Source: JBCCSZ01 sp039199225
GTDB taxonomy: Bacteria; Bacteroidota; Bacteroidia; Chitinophagales; Saprospiraceae
Assembly: GCA_039199225.1 (NCBI GenBank)
Contig: JBCCSZ010000297.1
Coordinates: forward strand, 1-9,827
Direction: 5' to 3'
Length of the DNA stretch: 9,827 nt
Positions 1 to 6,956 of this stretch are shown piece after piece. The position numbers were made by a program, and so were the translations under genes. The notes below the pieces were generated by a model. That model was given only the letters and a program-made list of their open reading frames with translations, ran no database searches and was not told where the DNA came from. The stretch's first letter is position 1. Every line of letters starts with the position of its first letter.

Positions 1-1
1 A

Positions 2-232
2 TCTCAAAGTGGCGGCATTGCCCGCTCGTCCATTGGAAAGCTGGACATGAGCCGCAAGCACACCTTCTTCGATGTAGAGGAGGAAGTGGCGCCTAAACTC
101 ATCAAAGCCTTTCGCAACAGCACCATCGACGGTCGGGCCATACGGCTTAACGACGGCAATACGGACATTGGCGTTAAGGGTAAGAAAGGCAAAAAGCATA
201 AGAAGAAGAAAGCGAAGAAGAAAAAGTACTAA
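2..232 (+). CDS. DEAD-box RNA helicase, C-terminal fragment (DbpA RNA-binding domain plus lysine-rich tail)
   Basis: The reading frame is open from the left edge and ends at TAA 230-232, so only the last 76 residues are present. The segment with IGKLDM, then HTFFDVEEEVA, then LIKAF and GRAIRLN follows the DbpA RNA-binding fold (an RRM-like domain that ends many bacterial DEAD-box ATP-dependent RNA helicases). It is followed by a tail of about 20 residues made almost wholly of Lys and Gly, ending KKKKY, typical of Bacteroidota DEAD-box helicases and probably a nonspecific RNA contact. The helicase core with the DEAD motif would lie upstream of the window. The likely role is RNA remodelling in ribosome assembly or RNA decay in the cytoplasm. 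The assignment rests on the C-terminal domain alone. Confidence 0.82.
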   Translation, partial: SQSGGIARSSIGKLDMSRKHTFFDVEEEVAPKLIKAFRNSTIDGRAIRLNDGNTDIGVKGKKGKKHKKKKAKKKKY

Positions 233-249
233 TTCGCTTCAAGCCCACT

Positions 250-1359
250 TTAGCTAGGATTTCCCAGGGACCACAGCATCTTACCGTGGTTGATGATGGC
301 TCCGCGAAAAGTTGGTTCACTGTGGTAAGGAATACCAAACTCTTCCGCCGTCTGACGGACGATCTTAGACAATTCCTTGTAGTGAACATGGCAGATCGTT
401 GGGAACAGGTGGTGCTCAATCTGATAATTCAACCCACCGGCATACCAGCCAATAATTGGGTTGGTTGGTGCAAAATTGGTAGTGGTCAACATTTGGTGAA
501 TGGCCCAGTGGTTTTCCATTTTTCCCTTATCATCTGGCAATGGATATTCGGTTTGCGGCACAACGTGCGCAGGCTGAAAAATAATGCCGAGGATAAAGCC
601 ACTGACAAAATGCATCACGAAGAAAAAGAACAAAACCCAACCCCAAGAAACAGGCAAAACGAGAATGGGAAGAACGATTATGTAGGTGTAGTAAAATAAT
701 TTTGCGATCAACATCCGTGTGAAAACGGCACTGTGTGAGTTGGCTCCTTTCTCTTCCTTGCCAATACCCATTGACTTGTAGCGGAAGAAACGATTGAAAT
801 CTTTGCCGACCACCCAGGTAAAGGTCATCAAGCCATACAAAAACCAAGCATAGACATGTTGGAAGCGGTGCATTTGGCGATGCTCCTGATGGGGAGAAAA
901 CCGCAGGACACCTCTAGGGCTGATGTCTTCATCCAATCCATCGACATTGGTAAAAGAATGGTGTAATAAGTTGTGTTGTATTTTCCAATTGTAAGCACTT
1001 CCACCAACGAAGTCCAGGAGGAAGCCCAAATATTTATTGACATTCTTATTGGAAGAATAAGCGCCATGGTTGGCATCGTGCATGATAGATAATCCGATTC
1101 CTGCCATTCCAACCCCCATTACGAGCCAAAGGCCGAGGATGGCCCAAAAGTTGGTCACAACACCGGTCATCATCAAAAAGTATGGAGCGAGGTAGATGCT
1201 GATCATGCAAACGGTCTTGACCTTCATACTAGCGTTGGCATGCCTGGAAATTTTGTTGGTGCGGAAGTAGGCGCCCACTCTTTTGCGCAGTGTTCGGATA
1301 AAATCTGTGTCAGTATCTTTAGAGAACTTAATAGCCCGAAAGTCCGTCTTTGCTGTCAT
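250..1359 (-). CDS. Membrane fatty-acid (acyl-CoA/acyl-lipid) desaturase, front-end (delta-6-like) type
   Basis: A 369-residue membrane di-iron desaturase that inserts a double bond into fatty acyl chains. All three histidine boxes are present: HDANH (residues 94-98), HNLLHH (129-134) and QIEHH (313-317). Hydrophobic spans lie around 50-90 and 220-265. Glutamine in place of the first histidine of box 3 (QxxHH) is the mark of front-end desaturases such as cyanobacterial DesD and eukaryotic delta-6 enzymes. There is no cytochrome b5 domain, so electrons must come from a separate carrier. The ATG at 1357-1359 is preferred. The frame stays open to a TTG at 1428, but that codon lies inside a probable promoter element, and the extra 23 residues are polar and unlike the family. 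The gene is convergent with the helicase (17-bp gap) and divergent from 1639. Regiospecificity cannot be read from sequence; front-end activity is an inference from box 3. Confidence 0.93.
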   Translation of the reverse strand: MTAKTDFRAIKFSKDTDTDFIRTLRKRVGAYFRTNKISRHANASMKVKTVCMISIYLAPYFLMMTGVVTNFWAILGLWLVMGVGMAGIGLSIMHDANHGAYSSNKNVNKYLGFLLDFVGGSAYNWKIQHNLLHHSFTNVDGLDEDISPRGVLRFSPHQEHRQMHRFQHVYAWFLYGLMTFTWVVGKDFNRFFRYKSMGIGKEEKGANSHSAVFTRMLIAKLFYYTYIIVLPILVLPVSWGWVLFFFFVMHFVSGFILGIIFQPAHVVPQTEYPLPDDKGKMENHWAIHQMLTTTNFAPTNPIIGWYAGGLNYQIEHHLFPTICHVHYKELSKIVRQTAEEFGIPYHSEPTFRGAIINHGKMLWSLGNPS

Positions 1360-1638
1360 TCTTGTGTTATTTGATGCAAGCTGTAATCGTTTACCACAAC
1401 TTGAGTTATTAGTTGATTGTACGCTCAAAACTAGACAATTTATTCCGATAAGCCGTCATGGGAATGCCATTATCCTAGCTAAGAGACAAAATATCTATAC
1501 AATAGTTGACAGCTTTTGGATAACTATTTTTTGTTTTCCATTCCATTCGCCTATTTTCAAATCGAAAAGGCCAAACTACAAGATGCCTGTAAGTCTGGCA
1601 ACGTTGGATTAACTTTAAAAAAACGCAAAACCATACAT
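1360..1638. other. Divergent intergenic region between the desaturase and the four-helix membrane protein
   Basis: These 279 bases are AT-rich relative to the flanking genes and must hold promoters for both directions. The minus-strand element at 1426-1433 is the only exact consensus match. On the plus strand, TTGACA (1506-1511) is followed by TATTTTTTG (1525-1533), one base longer than TAnnTTTG and with too short a spacer, so I do not call it. The plus-strand frame is open from a TTG at 1516 through to the gene at 1639, but the added 41 residues look like translated spacer. No tRNA, riboswitch or strong hairpin is seen. Confidence 0.5.
1426..1433 (-). promoter_or_regulatory. Candidate Bacteroidota -7 promoter element for the desaturase
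   Basis: On the minus strand these bases read TAGTTTTG, an exact match to the TAnnTTTG -7 consensus used by the Bacteroidota primary sigma factor. It sits about 65 bases upstream of the desaturase ATG, leaving room for a short leader. A good TTTG -33 box is not visible at the usual 19-21 base spacing (the region there reads about TGACGG), so this is a moderate-to-low confidence call. It also argues against the alternative TTG start at 1428, which would fall inside the element. Confidence 0.4.
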
Positions 1639-2169
1639 GTGAAAACGACCCAGTGGTTTCTGATCTTCCTTTTGTTTCTCCTAGCCATTGTATGCTCGTT
1701 ATTCTGTACAGAAACACCCGAGCACGCCACCGGACAACAACATCCGGTGTATAAGAGCATGGTCAAAAGCGGCCCGCAGATCGCCGATAGTGCCTTGGGG
1801 AAATGGCTCTCTTTTGCCTTCGGCGCCACCATCATCTGCTTGTTCACCACAACGCTTGTCATTGGCAGTCGACGTCGACAACCCAACCCCATTCAAAGGC
1901 GCTGGCTGCTCGCTGGTGGCATTTTTTATCTGCTGGTCTTCTCAGCTATGTGCATGGCCTATTGGCAATACAACGATGGACAGACCACTATCTACTTTGG
2001 AGGCTTACCCGCTCCCACTGCTTGGATGGTCTATGGCATGTGGTTCTGCCCTTTGTTTTTCAGCATCCTTTACATCGCTCGTTTTCACCAATGGATTCTA
2101 TCCCCCGAGGAGGAAGAAGCATTTCGAAAGATCATTGAAAAGAGCGCCAATCACTCACCAAAGAACTAA
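1639..2169 (+). CDS. Small four-helix integral membrane protein upstream of a symporter, unknown function
   Basis: I do not recognise this 176-residue protein. Four hydrophobic helices are visible at about residues 6-23, 55-76, 89-108 and 125-147. Between helices 1 and 2 is a polar loop of about 30 residues (it could be periplasmic); an Arg-rich loop RRRQPNPIQRR follows helix 2 and is probably cytoplasmic; the tail is acidic (PEEEEAF). By the positive-inside rule both termini would be cytoplasmic. The GTG start at 1639 is chosen because the first hydrophobic helix begins just after it, and no ATG occurs in frame upstream; a TTG at 1516 is the only longer option. The stop is 9 bases before the symporter start, so the two are almost certainly co-transcribed. 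By analogy with small membrane partners encoded beside other SSS carriers (for example DUF485 or DUF3311 proteins), it could be an accessory subunit, but I see no homology to them. Confidence 0.75.
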   Translation: MKTTQWFLIFLLFLLAIVCSLFCTETPEHATGQQHPVYKSMVKSGPQIADSALGKWLSFAFGATIICLFTTTLVIGSRRRQPNPIQRRWLLAGGIFYLLVFSAMCMAYWQYNDGQTTIYFGGLPAPTAWMVYGMWFCPLFFSILYIARFHQWILSPEEEEAFRKIIEKSANHSPKN

Positions 2170-2178
2170 GGCCAGCCT

Positions 2179-3660
2179 ATGGAAGCATACAGAAGTCCGA
2201 TTATCCTGGCTTGCGTTGGCTTGTATATGTTGCTGTGCATTGTGGTCGGTATCTGGGCATTGCGCAAAACAAAATCGACCCACGACTTCTTTATGGCAGG
2301 GCGCGACCTGGGCATTATGGTCACCGCCTTTGCAGTGTTTTCCAGCACCTTGAGTGGCTTCGGCTTTGTCGGTGGTCCTGGCCTGGTTTATCGCCTGGGG
2401 ATGAGTTCGTTTTGGATGGTGATTTGCATCATCATGGGCTTCAACATTTCTTTTTATCTGCTCGCCAAGCGCCTGCGGCTTTTCTCGGAATTGGGCGGCT
2501 CGATTTCCCTGCCGGATGTAGTGGCCTTGCGCTATGGCAATCGATCCACCGCTCTGTTGACCGCCATTGCCATCCTGCTGGGCGTCTTCGGCTACCTGGC
2601 CACTCAAATCCTGGCAATGGCCGTAGTTCTGAAAGACATTTTGACGGAAACCAGCCTCCTGGCGGGCATCAGCCTGGAATGGTGTGTTTTCATCTCTTGC
2701 TTTCTACTGGTCTTTTACAGCGTTACCGGCGGCATTGTCGCATCCGTTTATACAGACCTCATACAAGGAGGGGTTATGATTGTCGCCGCCACCTTGGTCT
2801 TTTTGACAGTCCTCTTCACCTTTGACGGAGGGTTTACAGAAATCAGCCAAACCATTGGTGCCGATGACGAAGCGGCCATTGGCCCCTGGGGAACGCTGGG
2901 CATGATCGGCTGCTTGTCCTGGTTTTTTGTCTTTGGACTGGGCGGATCGGGCCAGCCACATGTCATCACTAAGATGATGATGTATAAAAAAGTATCGGAT
3001 GCCCGTTTCATACTCCCCGTCTCCATTGTCGGTTACTTGTTTTCAGCCCTATTGTGGATCAGCATCGGACTGGTCATGCGCGCCTTGGTGCTGAGTGGCC
3101 GCCACCCGGAATTGGCCAATGCAGATGCCGCGGCCTCGCAGTTTCTTCAAAACTATGCCCATCCGGTCTTGGCAGGCGTTGTCTTTGCGGGCCTCTTTGC
3201 CGCCATCATGTCTACCGCCGACGCCTTTCTGAACATCGGAACAGCAGCTGTGATGCACGACATTCCGAAGGCATTGGGCAAAAAGCTTAGCAACGAACTG
3301 ACCTGGGCCAGGGTGACAACGGTGCTGCTTACCCTTTTGTCCGCGCTATTCGCCCTCTACAGCGGTGATTTGGTGGCCATTCTCGGTGCCTTCGGCTGGG
3401 GGACCTTTGCAGCAGCCATTGTCCCAACGGTCACCATCGGCTTCAACTGGAAGCGGGCAACGCCACTGGCGGCAAATACGGCCATTGTCAGCAGCCTACT
3501 CATCAACTTTTTTGTCAAGTTCTACAAAGTTCCCATCCCTTATAATATTGATGTCGGAGCCTTGTCTTTGGCGGTCTCTCTTTGTTTGTTCTTCGTGATT
3601 TCCTTCAGTTCCAAGCCACCACCGATTGATCCCGATGTGGAAGCAGTCATGGATATGTAG
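2179..3660 (+). CDS. Sodium:solute symporter (SSS/PutP-like family)
   Basis: A 493-residue inner-membrane carrier expected to use the Na+ gradient to import a small solute. The length and about 13 hydrophobic segments fit the LeuT-fold SSS family. Visible landmarks are TKSTHDFFMAGR (31-42), the usual loop after helix 1; FSSTLSGFGFVGGPG (54-68), the unwound helix region; GGIVASVYTDLIQGGVM (184-200), the family signature; GQPH (258-261), as in PutP; and AAIMSTADAFLN (341-352), whose Ser-Thr pair matches the Na2 sodium-site helix. The general plan resembles PutP and PanF, but the substrate cannot be inferred. It follows the four-helix protein by 9 bases. The next gene starts 89 or more bases downstream, so it may or may not share a transcript with the prenylquinone block. 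A role in delivering a precursor to that pathway would be speculation. Confidence 0.93.
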   Translation: MEAYRSPIILACVGLYMLLCIVVGIWALRKTKSTHDFFMAGRDLGIMVTAFAVFSSTLSGFGFVGGPGLVYRLGMSSFWMVICIIMGFNISFYLLAKRLRLFSELGGSISLPDVVALRYGNRSTALLTAIAILLGVFGYLATQILAMAVVLKDILTETSLLAGISLEWCVFISCFLLVFYSVTGGIVASVYTDLIQGGVMIVAATLVFLTVLFTFDGGFTEISQTIGADDEAAIGPWGTLGMIGCLSWFFVFGLGGSGQPHVITKMMMYKKVSDARFILPVSIVGYLFSALLWISIGLVMRALVLSGRHPELANADAAASQFLQNYAHPVLAGVVFAGLFAAIMSTADAFLNIGTAAVMHDIPKALGKKLSNELTWARVTTVLLTLLSALFALYSGDLVAILGAFGWGTFAAAIVPTVTIGFNWKRATPLAANTAIVSSLLINFFVKFYKVPIPYNIDVGALSLAVSLCLFFVISFSSKPPPIDPDVEAVMDM

Positions 3661-3749
3661 TAACAAAAAACTTTTTTCTGACAATTCTAGGAAATGATGA
3701 CAACCTCATTGTGGAACTTCCTATATTGGGTATCGACAAACTATTAAGA

Positions 3750-4937
3750 ATGACGCGTTCTGAGATGTCCTCAATTTATGATTTGGTCATTGTCGGCTCT
3801 GGTCCGGCAGGGACCACCGTGGCCAGAGTAGCTGCCGAAAATGGGTTGAAAGTATTAATGGTCGATAAGCGCCAAGAGCTGGGTTCGCCCATCCAATGTT
3901 CTGGGGCGGTCAGTCGCCATGCACTGCTGGAAACGGGTGTACAGCCCAATCCGGAGTTCATCCACGAAGCTATTTATGGTTTCAAAATATACGATCAGGC
4001 CGGACAGGAAAAGACCATCGACTACCGGCGGCTCAAGCCAGATGAATATGGTCCGGAAGAAGGGCAGGTTCCGCTGGGATATATAGTAGACCGTCGCCGT
4101 TTTGACCGCTACCTGATGACCCAGGCCGAGCGGGCCGGTGCGGAGGTTTGGTTGAAGACAGAAGGTTTGGACTATAAGACCAATGGCGATTCACACTGTG
4201 TGGTCAAGCTTCGGCGTTTCAATAGGGAAATAGATGTCAAAACCCGCGTTTTGGTGGGGGCGGATGGCTTGCAGTCGCAGGTGGGCAAATGGGCCGGGCT
4301 GCGCACGCACATCCGAATGACAGAGCTGGCCAGTTGTCTACAGTTCATTGTGGATCAGGTGGAAACGGAGGGTCTACTCGAAATCATCACAGGCCATGAA
4401 TGGGCGCCGGGCGGCTATGCTTGGGTATTTCCCAAGGGGCATGGCTATGCAGAAATCGGCTTGGGAGTCATTCGTACGATGAGCGATCAAAATGCCCAAT
4501 GGCACCTCGACAAATTCATCCAAAATTCTTTTTTAAAGGAGCGCTTTAAAAATGTCCGCATATTAGAAATTCAAGGAGGAGGCGTCCCACTGGCTGCGCC
4601 ACTCAAAAAGCAATATGCCGATCACCTCATCTTAGTGGGCGATGCGGCCCGACACGTCAATCCCATTACAGGAGGCGGTATTCATACTGCTTTGAGTAGC
4701 GGACAAATAGCCGGAAAATTTTTGTGCCGCTTGCTTGGAGAAAACAAAGCGCCGACTGCTGAGAATCTCAAGGGCTATCAGGACGAGTGGCTCGAAAAGC
4801 TAGGCAATAAAATGTGGAAGCTTTACGGCGTAAAAACCAATATTTTTAAGCAGAAGGACATTCAGGTACAAGATCAAATGCTTTATCAAACAATGTCCGA
4901 TTACTTCAGTCCCAATTCGGAATACAAAAAAATATAG
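3750..4937 (+). CDS. Geranylgeranyl reductase family FAD oxidoreductase, archaeal type
   Basis: A FAD-dependent reductase predicted to saturate double bonds of a geranylgeranyl chain, giving phytyl from geranylgeranyl. From the ATG at 3765 (390 residues) the landmarks are GSGPAG (11-16), the Rossmann ADP-binding loop right at the N-terminus; QCSGAVS (44-50), the cysteine segment of this family; VGADGLQS (164-171); YAWVFPKG (218-225), the YxWxFPK motif described for archaeal reductases; and VGDAARHVNPITGGG (291-305), the second FAD motif. ATGs at 3750 and 3765 are both plausible; a GTG at 3711 is less so. The YxWxFPK pattern and overall shape fit archaeal (digeranylgeranylglycerophospholipid-type) reductases better than my memory of plant/cyanobacterial ChlP. 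The ferredoxin gene begins 3 bases after the stop, suggesting ferredoxin rather than NADPH as donor, as reported for Methanosarcina acetivorans. Whether it acts on GGPP or on the prenylated quinol is not evident. Confidence 0.88.
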   Translation: MTRSEMSSIYDLVIVGSGPAGTTVARVAAENGLKVLMVDKRQELGSPIQCSGAVSRHALLETGVQPNPEFIHEAIYGFKIYDQAGQEKTIDYRRLKPDEYGPEEGQVPLGYIVDRRRFDRYLMTQAERAGAEVWLKTEGLDYKTNGDSHCVVKLRRFNREIDVKTRVLVGADGLQSQVGKWAGLRTHIRMTELASCLQFIVDQVETEGLLEIITGHEWAPGGYAWVFPKGHGYAEIGLGVIRTMSDQNAQWHLDKFIQNSFLKERFKNVRILEIQGGGVPLAAPLKKQYADHLILVGDAARHVNPITGGGIHTALSSGQIAGKFLCRLLGENKAPTAENLKGYQDEWLEKLGNKMWKLYGVKTNIFKQKDIQVQDQMLYQTMSDYFSPNSEYKKI

Positions 4938-4940
4938 GTC

Positions 4941-5156
4941 ATGCCCAGAAAAGAACCTGTGATCTTTAAGATTGGCTGGAATGCTTGCATCAATTGTGGT
5001 GCTTGTGTGGCAGTATGTCCTCAACCAGAGCCTTTTATCAGCCCTTTTGATACCATTGCGGTTGATACGCCCTGCGACATAGCCTGCATGAAATGCGAAG
5101 ACATCTGCCCGGTCGGAACCATCAGCAGCGAAAAAGTAAATGCAATGAAAAGCTAG
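4941..5156 (+). CDS. Small 2[4Fe-4S] ferredoxin, probable electron donor to the geranylgeranyl reductase
   Basis: A 71-residue protein with eight cysteines arranged for two [4Fe-4S] clusters. The first group is C16-x2-C19-x2-C22-x3-C26-Pro, the standard pattern. The second is C45-x3-C49-x2-C52-x3-C56-Pro, in which the first spacing is three residues rather than two. The inter-motif loop is short and the N-terminus (MPRKEPVIFKIGWNAC) has no signal peptide, so it is a soluble cytoplasmic carrier. The ATG lies 3 bases after the reductase stop, the tightest possible non-overlapping arrangement. This supports a dedicated donor/acceptor pair like the one described for geranylgeranyl reductase in Methanosarcina. 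It could instead serve the desaturase or another redox enzyme, but position favours the reductase. A weak 5-bp inverted repeat, GCTAG/CTAGC (5152-5156 and 5164-5168), spans the stop; I attach no function to it. Confidence 0.9.
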   Translation: MPRKEPVIFKIGWNACINCGACVAVCPQPEPFISPFDTIAVDTPCDIACMKCEDICPVGTISSEKVNAMKS

Positions 5157-5205
5157 CTTACGACTAGCCAACGACCTCAAAACTTGAATAAAATACAGAC
5201 GTTCT

Positions 5206-6123
5206 ATGAGACTTATGCAACACAAACGGGAGGCTTATTGGTTTTACCGCTTCCTCTCGATTTTTTACGATAAGTATGTCAATCCCCTCTTTTGGACGCC
5301 CCTGATGCGCGACCAATCCTTGGAACTGGCCCGCCTGAGCGAAAAGGGAATCAAAGTCATCGACGTAGGCTCTGGGACAGGATTTACTACCCAGGGCATC
5401 GTCAAAGAAGTGGCCCCTCAAATGGTTACTTGTGTAGATCAAAGCCCCCATCAAATGCAAAAGGCCAAAGCAAAGGCAGATTTGAAGGGTTGTAACTTCA
5501 AAATAGGAGATGCCGAAAATATTCCAGTGTCTAGCGACAGTTACGATCGTTATGTTTCGGCTGGCAGCATTGAATACTGGCCCGATCCACAACAGGGAGT
5601 TTTTGAAGCCTACCGGGTCGTCAAGCCGGGAGGCATCGCACTGCTCATCGGCCCATTGGAACCTACCAATTGGTTTGTTCGATTTGCAGCCAACACTTGG
5701 ATGTTGTTCCCCAAGGATGAAGAATATAAAAGATGGTTCAAAGAGGCTGGTTTTGAAGACATCGAGTTCAAATACATTCGGCCACAATGGGACCAGACCA
5801 AATCCGAATACGGCATTGCCATTGCCGGCCGCAAGCCCAGCCCGGGCCTATCTCCGAACGCCAAGGAGAAATCTGCTCCTAAAGTAGCCAGCGAAGCTCC
5901 TTTGGGCCTGGGGCGCAACCTACTGATGATCTGGCGGGTCCTCATCGGCTCATTGGCAGGCTTTATTTTTATCCCGATTGCTTTGGTCGGTTATACAATT
6001 AACAGCTTCCGGCGTCGACCAGACCTTCCAGAGGAATACCAAGAATCCTTAAACGGCCACCAGATTACGGCACTTGCCCTGGTTTTGCTTGTCATCGTCG
6101 GCCTCATCTACATCTTTCAATGA
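5206..6123 (+). CDS. Plant/archaeal-type MPBQ/MSBQ methyltransferase (VTE3-like), membrane-tailed
   Basis: A 305-residue SAM-dependent class I methyltransferase predicted to methylate 2-methyl-6-phytyl- (or solanesyl-) 1,4-benzoquinol. The start MRLMQHKREAYWFYRFLS is strikingly like the mature N-terminus of Arabidopsis VTE3 as I remember it (QHKKEAFWFYRFLS). Other matching blocks are VIDVGSGTGFTT (51-62, SAM motif I), DQSPHQ (78-83), SAGSIEYWPDPQ (118-129), GP near 149-150 and WMLFPKDEEY (165-174). A Pro/Lys-rich linker (about 209-233) leads to a membrane helix (about 244-266), as in VTE3, and then, after a basic and acidic loop, a second helix (287-304) that I do not recall in plant enzymes. 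The ATG at 5206 is preceded by an in-frame stop at 5185. Its TGA overlaps the next ATG. UbiE and cyanobacterial Sll0418 lack this combination of motifs. Activity on MPBQ is inferred from resemblance. Confidence 0.9.
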   Translation: MRLMQHKREAYWFYRFLSIFYDKYVNPLFWTPLMRDQSLELARLSEKGIKVIDVGSGTGFTTQGIVKEVAPQMVTCVDQSPHQMQKAKAKADLKGCNFKIGDAENIPVSSDSYDRYVSAGSIEYWPDPQQGVFEAYRVVKPGGIALLIGPLEPTNWFVRFAANTWMLFPKDEEYKRWFKEAGFEDIEFKYIRPQWDQTKSEYGIAIAGRKPSPGLSPNAKEKSAPKVASEAPLGLGRNLLMIWRVLIGSLAGFIFIPIALVGYTINSFRRRPDLPEEYQESLNGHQITALALVLLVIVGLIYIFQ

Positions 6124-6956
6124 CACTCAACCAACGCATACAAACTTTTTACGACCAGTCGACGGCCGTTTGGCTCGACATGTGGGGGGAACATATGCAC
6201 CACGGCTACTACGGACCCGACGGCAGCGAGCAGAAGGACCATTTGCAAGCCCAGATCGATCTGGTGACAGAATTGCTGCGCTGGGGAGATGTCCAGCAGG
6301 TGGAGCATTTTCTGGATGCCGGTTGCGGTGTTGGCGGCAGCAGTCGATTTTTGGCCAAGCTCTATGGTGCCAGCGGCATGGGGGTTACCCTCAGCCCCGT
6401 ACAGGTGGCAGAGGCCCGGCGGTTGACCCAGCAGGCTAAACTCGACGATCGCTTGACCTTCGAGGTAAAAGACATGATGACCATCCAGGCATCGGAAAAA
6501 CCATTTGATCTCATTTGGTCGATGGAGAGTGCAGAACACATTCGCGAAAAAGAACGACTCTTTCAGCTTTTCTACGATTGCTTGCGGCCCGGCGGTCAAT
6601 TTGTAATGGCCACTTGGTGCCATCGGGAATTGGATACGGCCCTCACGCCCGGAGATCAGAAGTTGTTGGATCAAATCTGTCACTTGTACCACCTGCCGCC
6701 TTTGGTGGCGGTTTCCGATCTTCAAGCGTTCGCTCGCCAGGCAGGATTTCAAGGAGTGGAAACGGCCGATTGGAGTGCTGCAGTTGCACCCTTTTGGCCA
6801 GCCGTCATCCGTTCGGCCATCAGCCTACCCGGGGTCAAGGGGCTGCTCAAGTCGGGCTGGGGTACCATCAAGGGAGCTTGGGCGATGCGCTATATGCGAC
6901 AAGGGTTTCGCAATGGGCTGTTGAAGTTTGGTCTTGTCAAAGGTCAAAAAATATGA
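6120..6956 (+). CDS. Gamma-tocopherol methyltransferase-like enzyme (VTE4 family)
   Basis: A 278-residue SAM-dependent methyltransferase. The landmarks follow VTE4 closely: FYDQSTAVWLDMWGEHMHHGYY (10-31, compared with the plant EIWGDHMHHGFY block), LDAGCGVGGSSR (65-76, SAM motif I), GVTLSPVQ (88-95), WSMESAEH (133-140), TWCHRE (165-170), DWSAAVAPFWPAVIR (217-231) and a C-terminal SIKGA-like GTIKGA (248-253). The APFWPAVIR block and the MHHG block are specific to gamma-tocopherol C-methyltransferases and their close relatives, rather than UbiE/MenG. In plants the enzyme adds the last ring methyl, at C5 of gamma- or delta-tocopherol, after cyclisation. Related enzymes act on other substrates (for example indole-alkaloid N-methyltransferases), so the substrate is not certain. 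There is no signal peptide or obvious membrane helix. ATGA overlaps at both ends tie it to its neighbours. Confidence 0.9.
   Translation: MTLNQRIQTFYDQSTAVWLDMWGEHMHHGYYGPDGSEQKDHLQAQIDLVTELLRWGDVQQVEHFLDAGCGVGGSSRFLAKLYGASGMGVTLSPVQVAEARRLTQQAKLDDRLTFEVKDMMTIQASEKPFDLIWSMESAEHIREKERLFQLFYDCLRPGGQFVMATWCHRELDTALTPGDQKLLDQICHLYHLPPLVAVSDLQAFARQAGFQGVETADWSAAVAPFWPAVIRSAISLPGVKGLLKSGWGTIKGAWAMRYMRQGFRNGLLKFGLVKGQKI

Noticed and set aside
1360..1428. N-terminal extension of the desaturase to a TTG at 1428
   Set aside because: The TTG lies inside an exact TAnnTTTG element on that strand, and the extra 23 residues (polar, Ser/Asn-rich) do not look like the family; the ATG at 1357-1359 gives a normal start.
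1506..1533. Plus-strand promoter TTGACA ... TATTTTTTG
   Set aside because: The spacer is too short for either sigma70 or Bacteroidota consensus, and the second element has one extra base.
1516..1638. Upstream extension of the four-helix protein from a TTG at 1516
   Set aside because: The added stretch is AT-rich spacer-like sequence, and the first true hydrophobic helix begins right after the GTG at 1639.
1688..2353. Plus-strand open frame of about 221 codons overlapping the membrane protein and the symporter start
   Set aside because: It straddles two well-supported genes in another frame, with a low-complexity Arg/Ser/Trp-rich translation.
3665..3677. AAAAAACTTTTTT palindrome as a terminator after the symporter
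   Set aside because: There is no room for a loop and no GC stem; it is simply an A/T run.
6117..6752. Minus-strand open frame of about 211 codons opposite the VTE4-like gene
   Set aside because: It is antisense to a gene with strong family motifs, and its translation shows no recognisable domain; it is a by-product of the codon use of the real gene.
5206..6956. Reading the two methyltransferases as UbiE/MenG menaquinone or ubiquinone enzymes
   Set aside because: The QHKREAYWFYRFLS/SIEYWPDPQ and MHHG/APFWPAVIR blocks fit VTE3 and VTE4 and are not features of UbiE.
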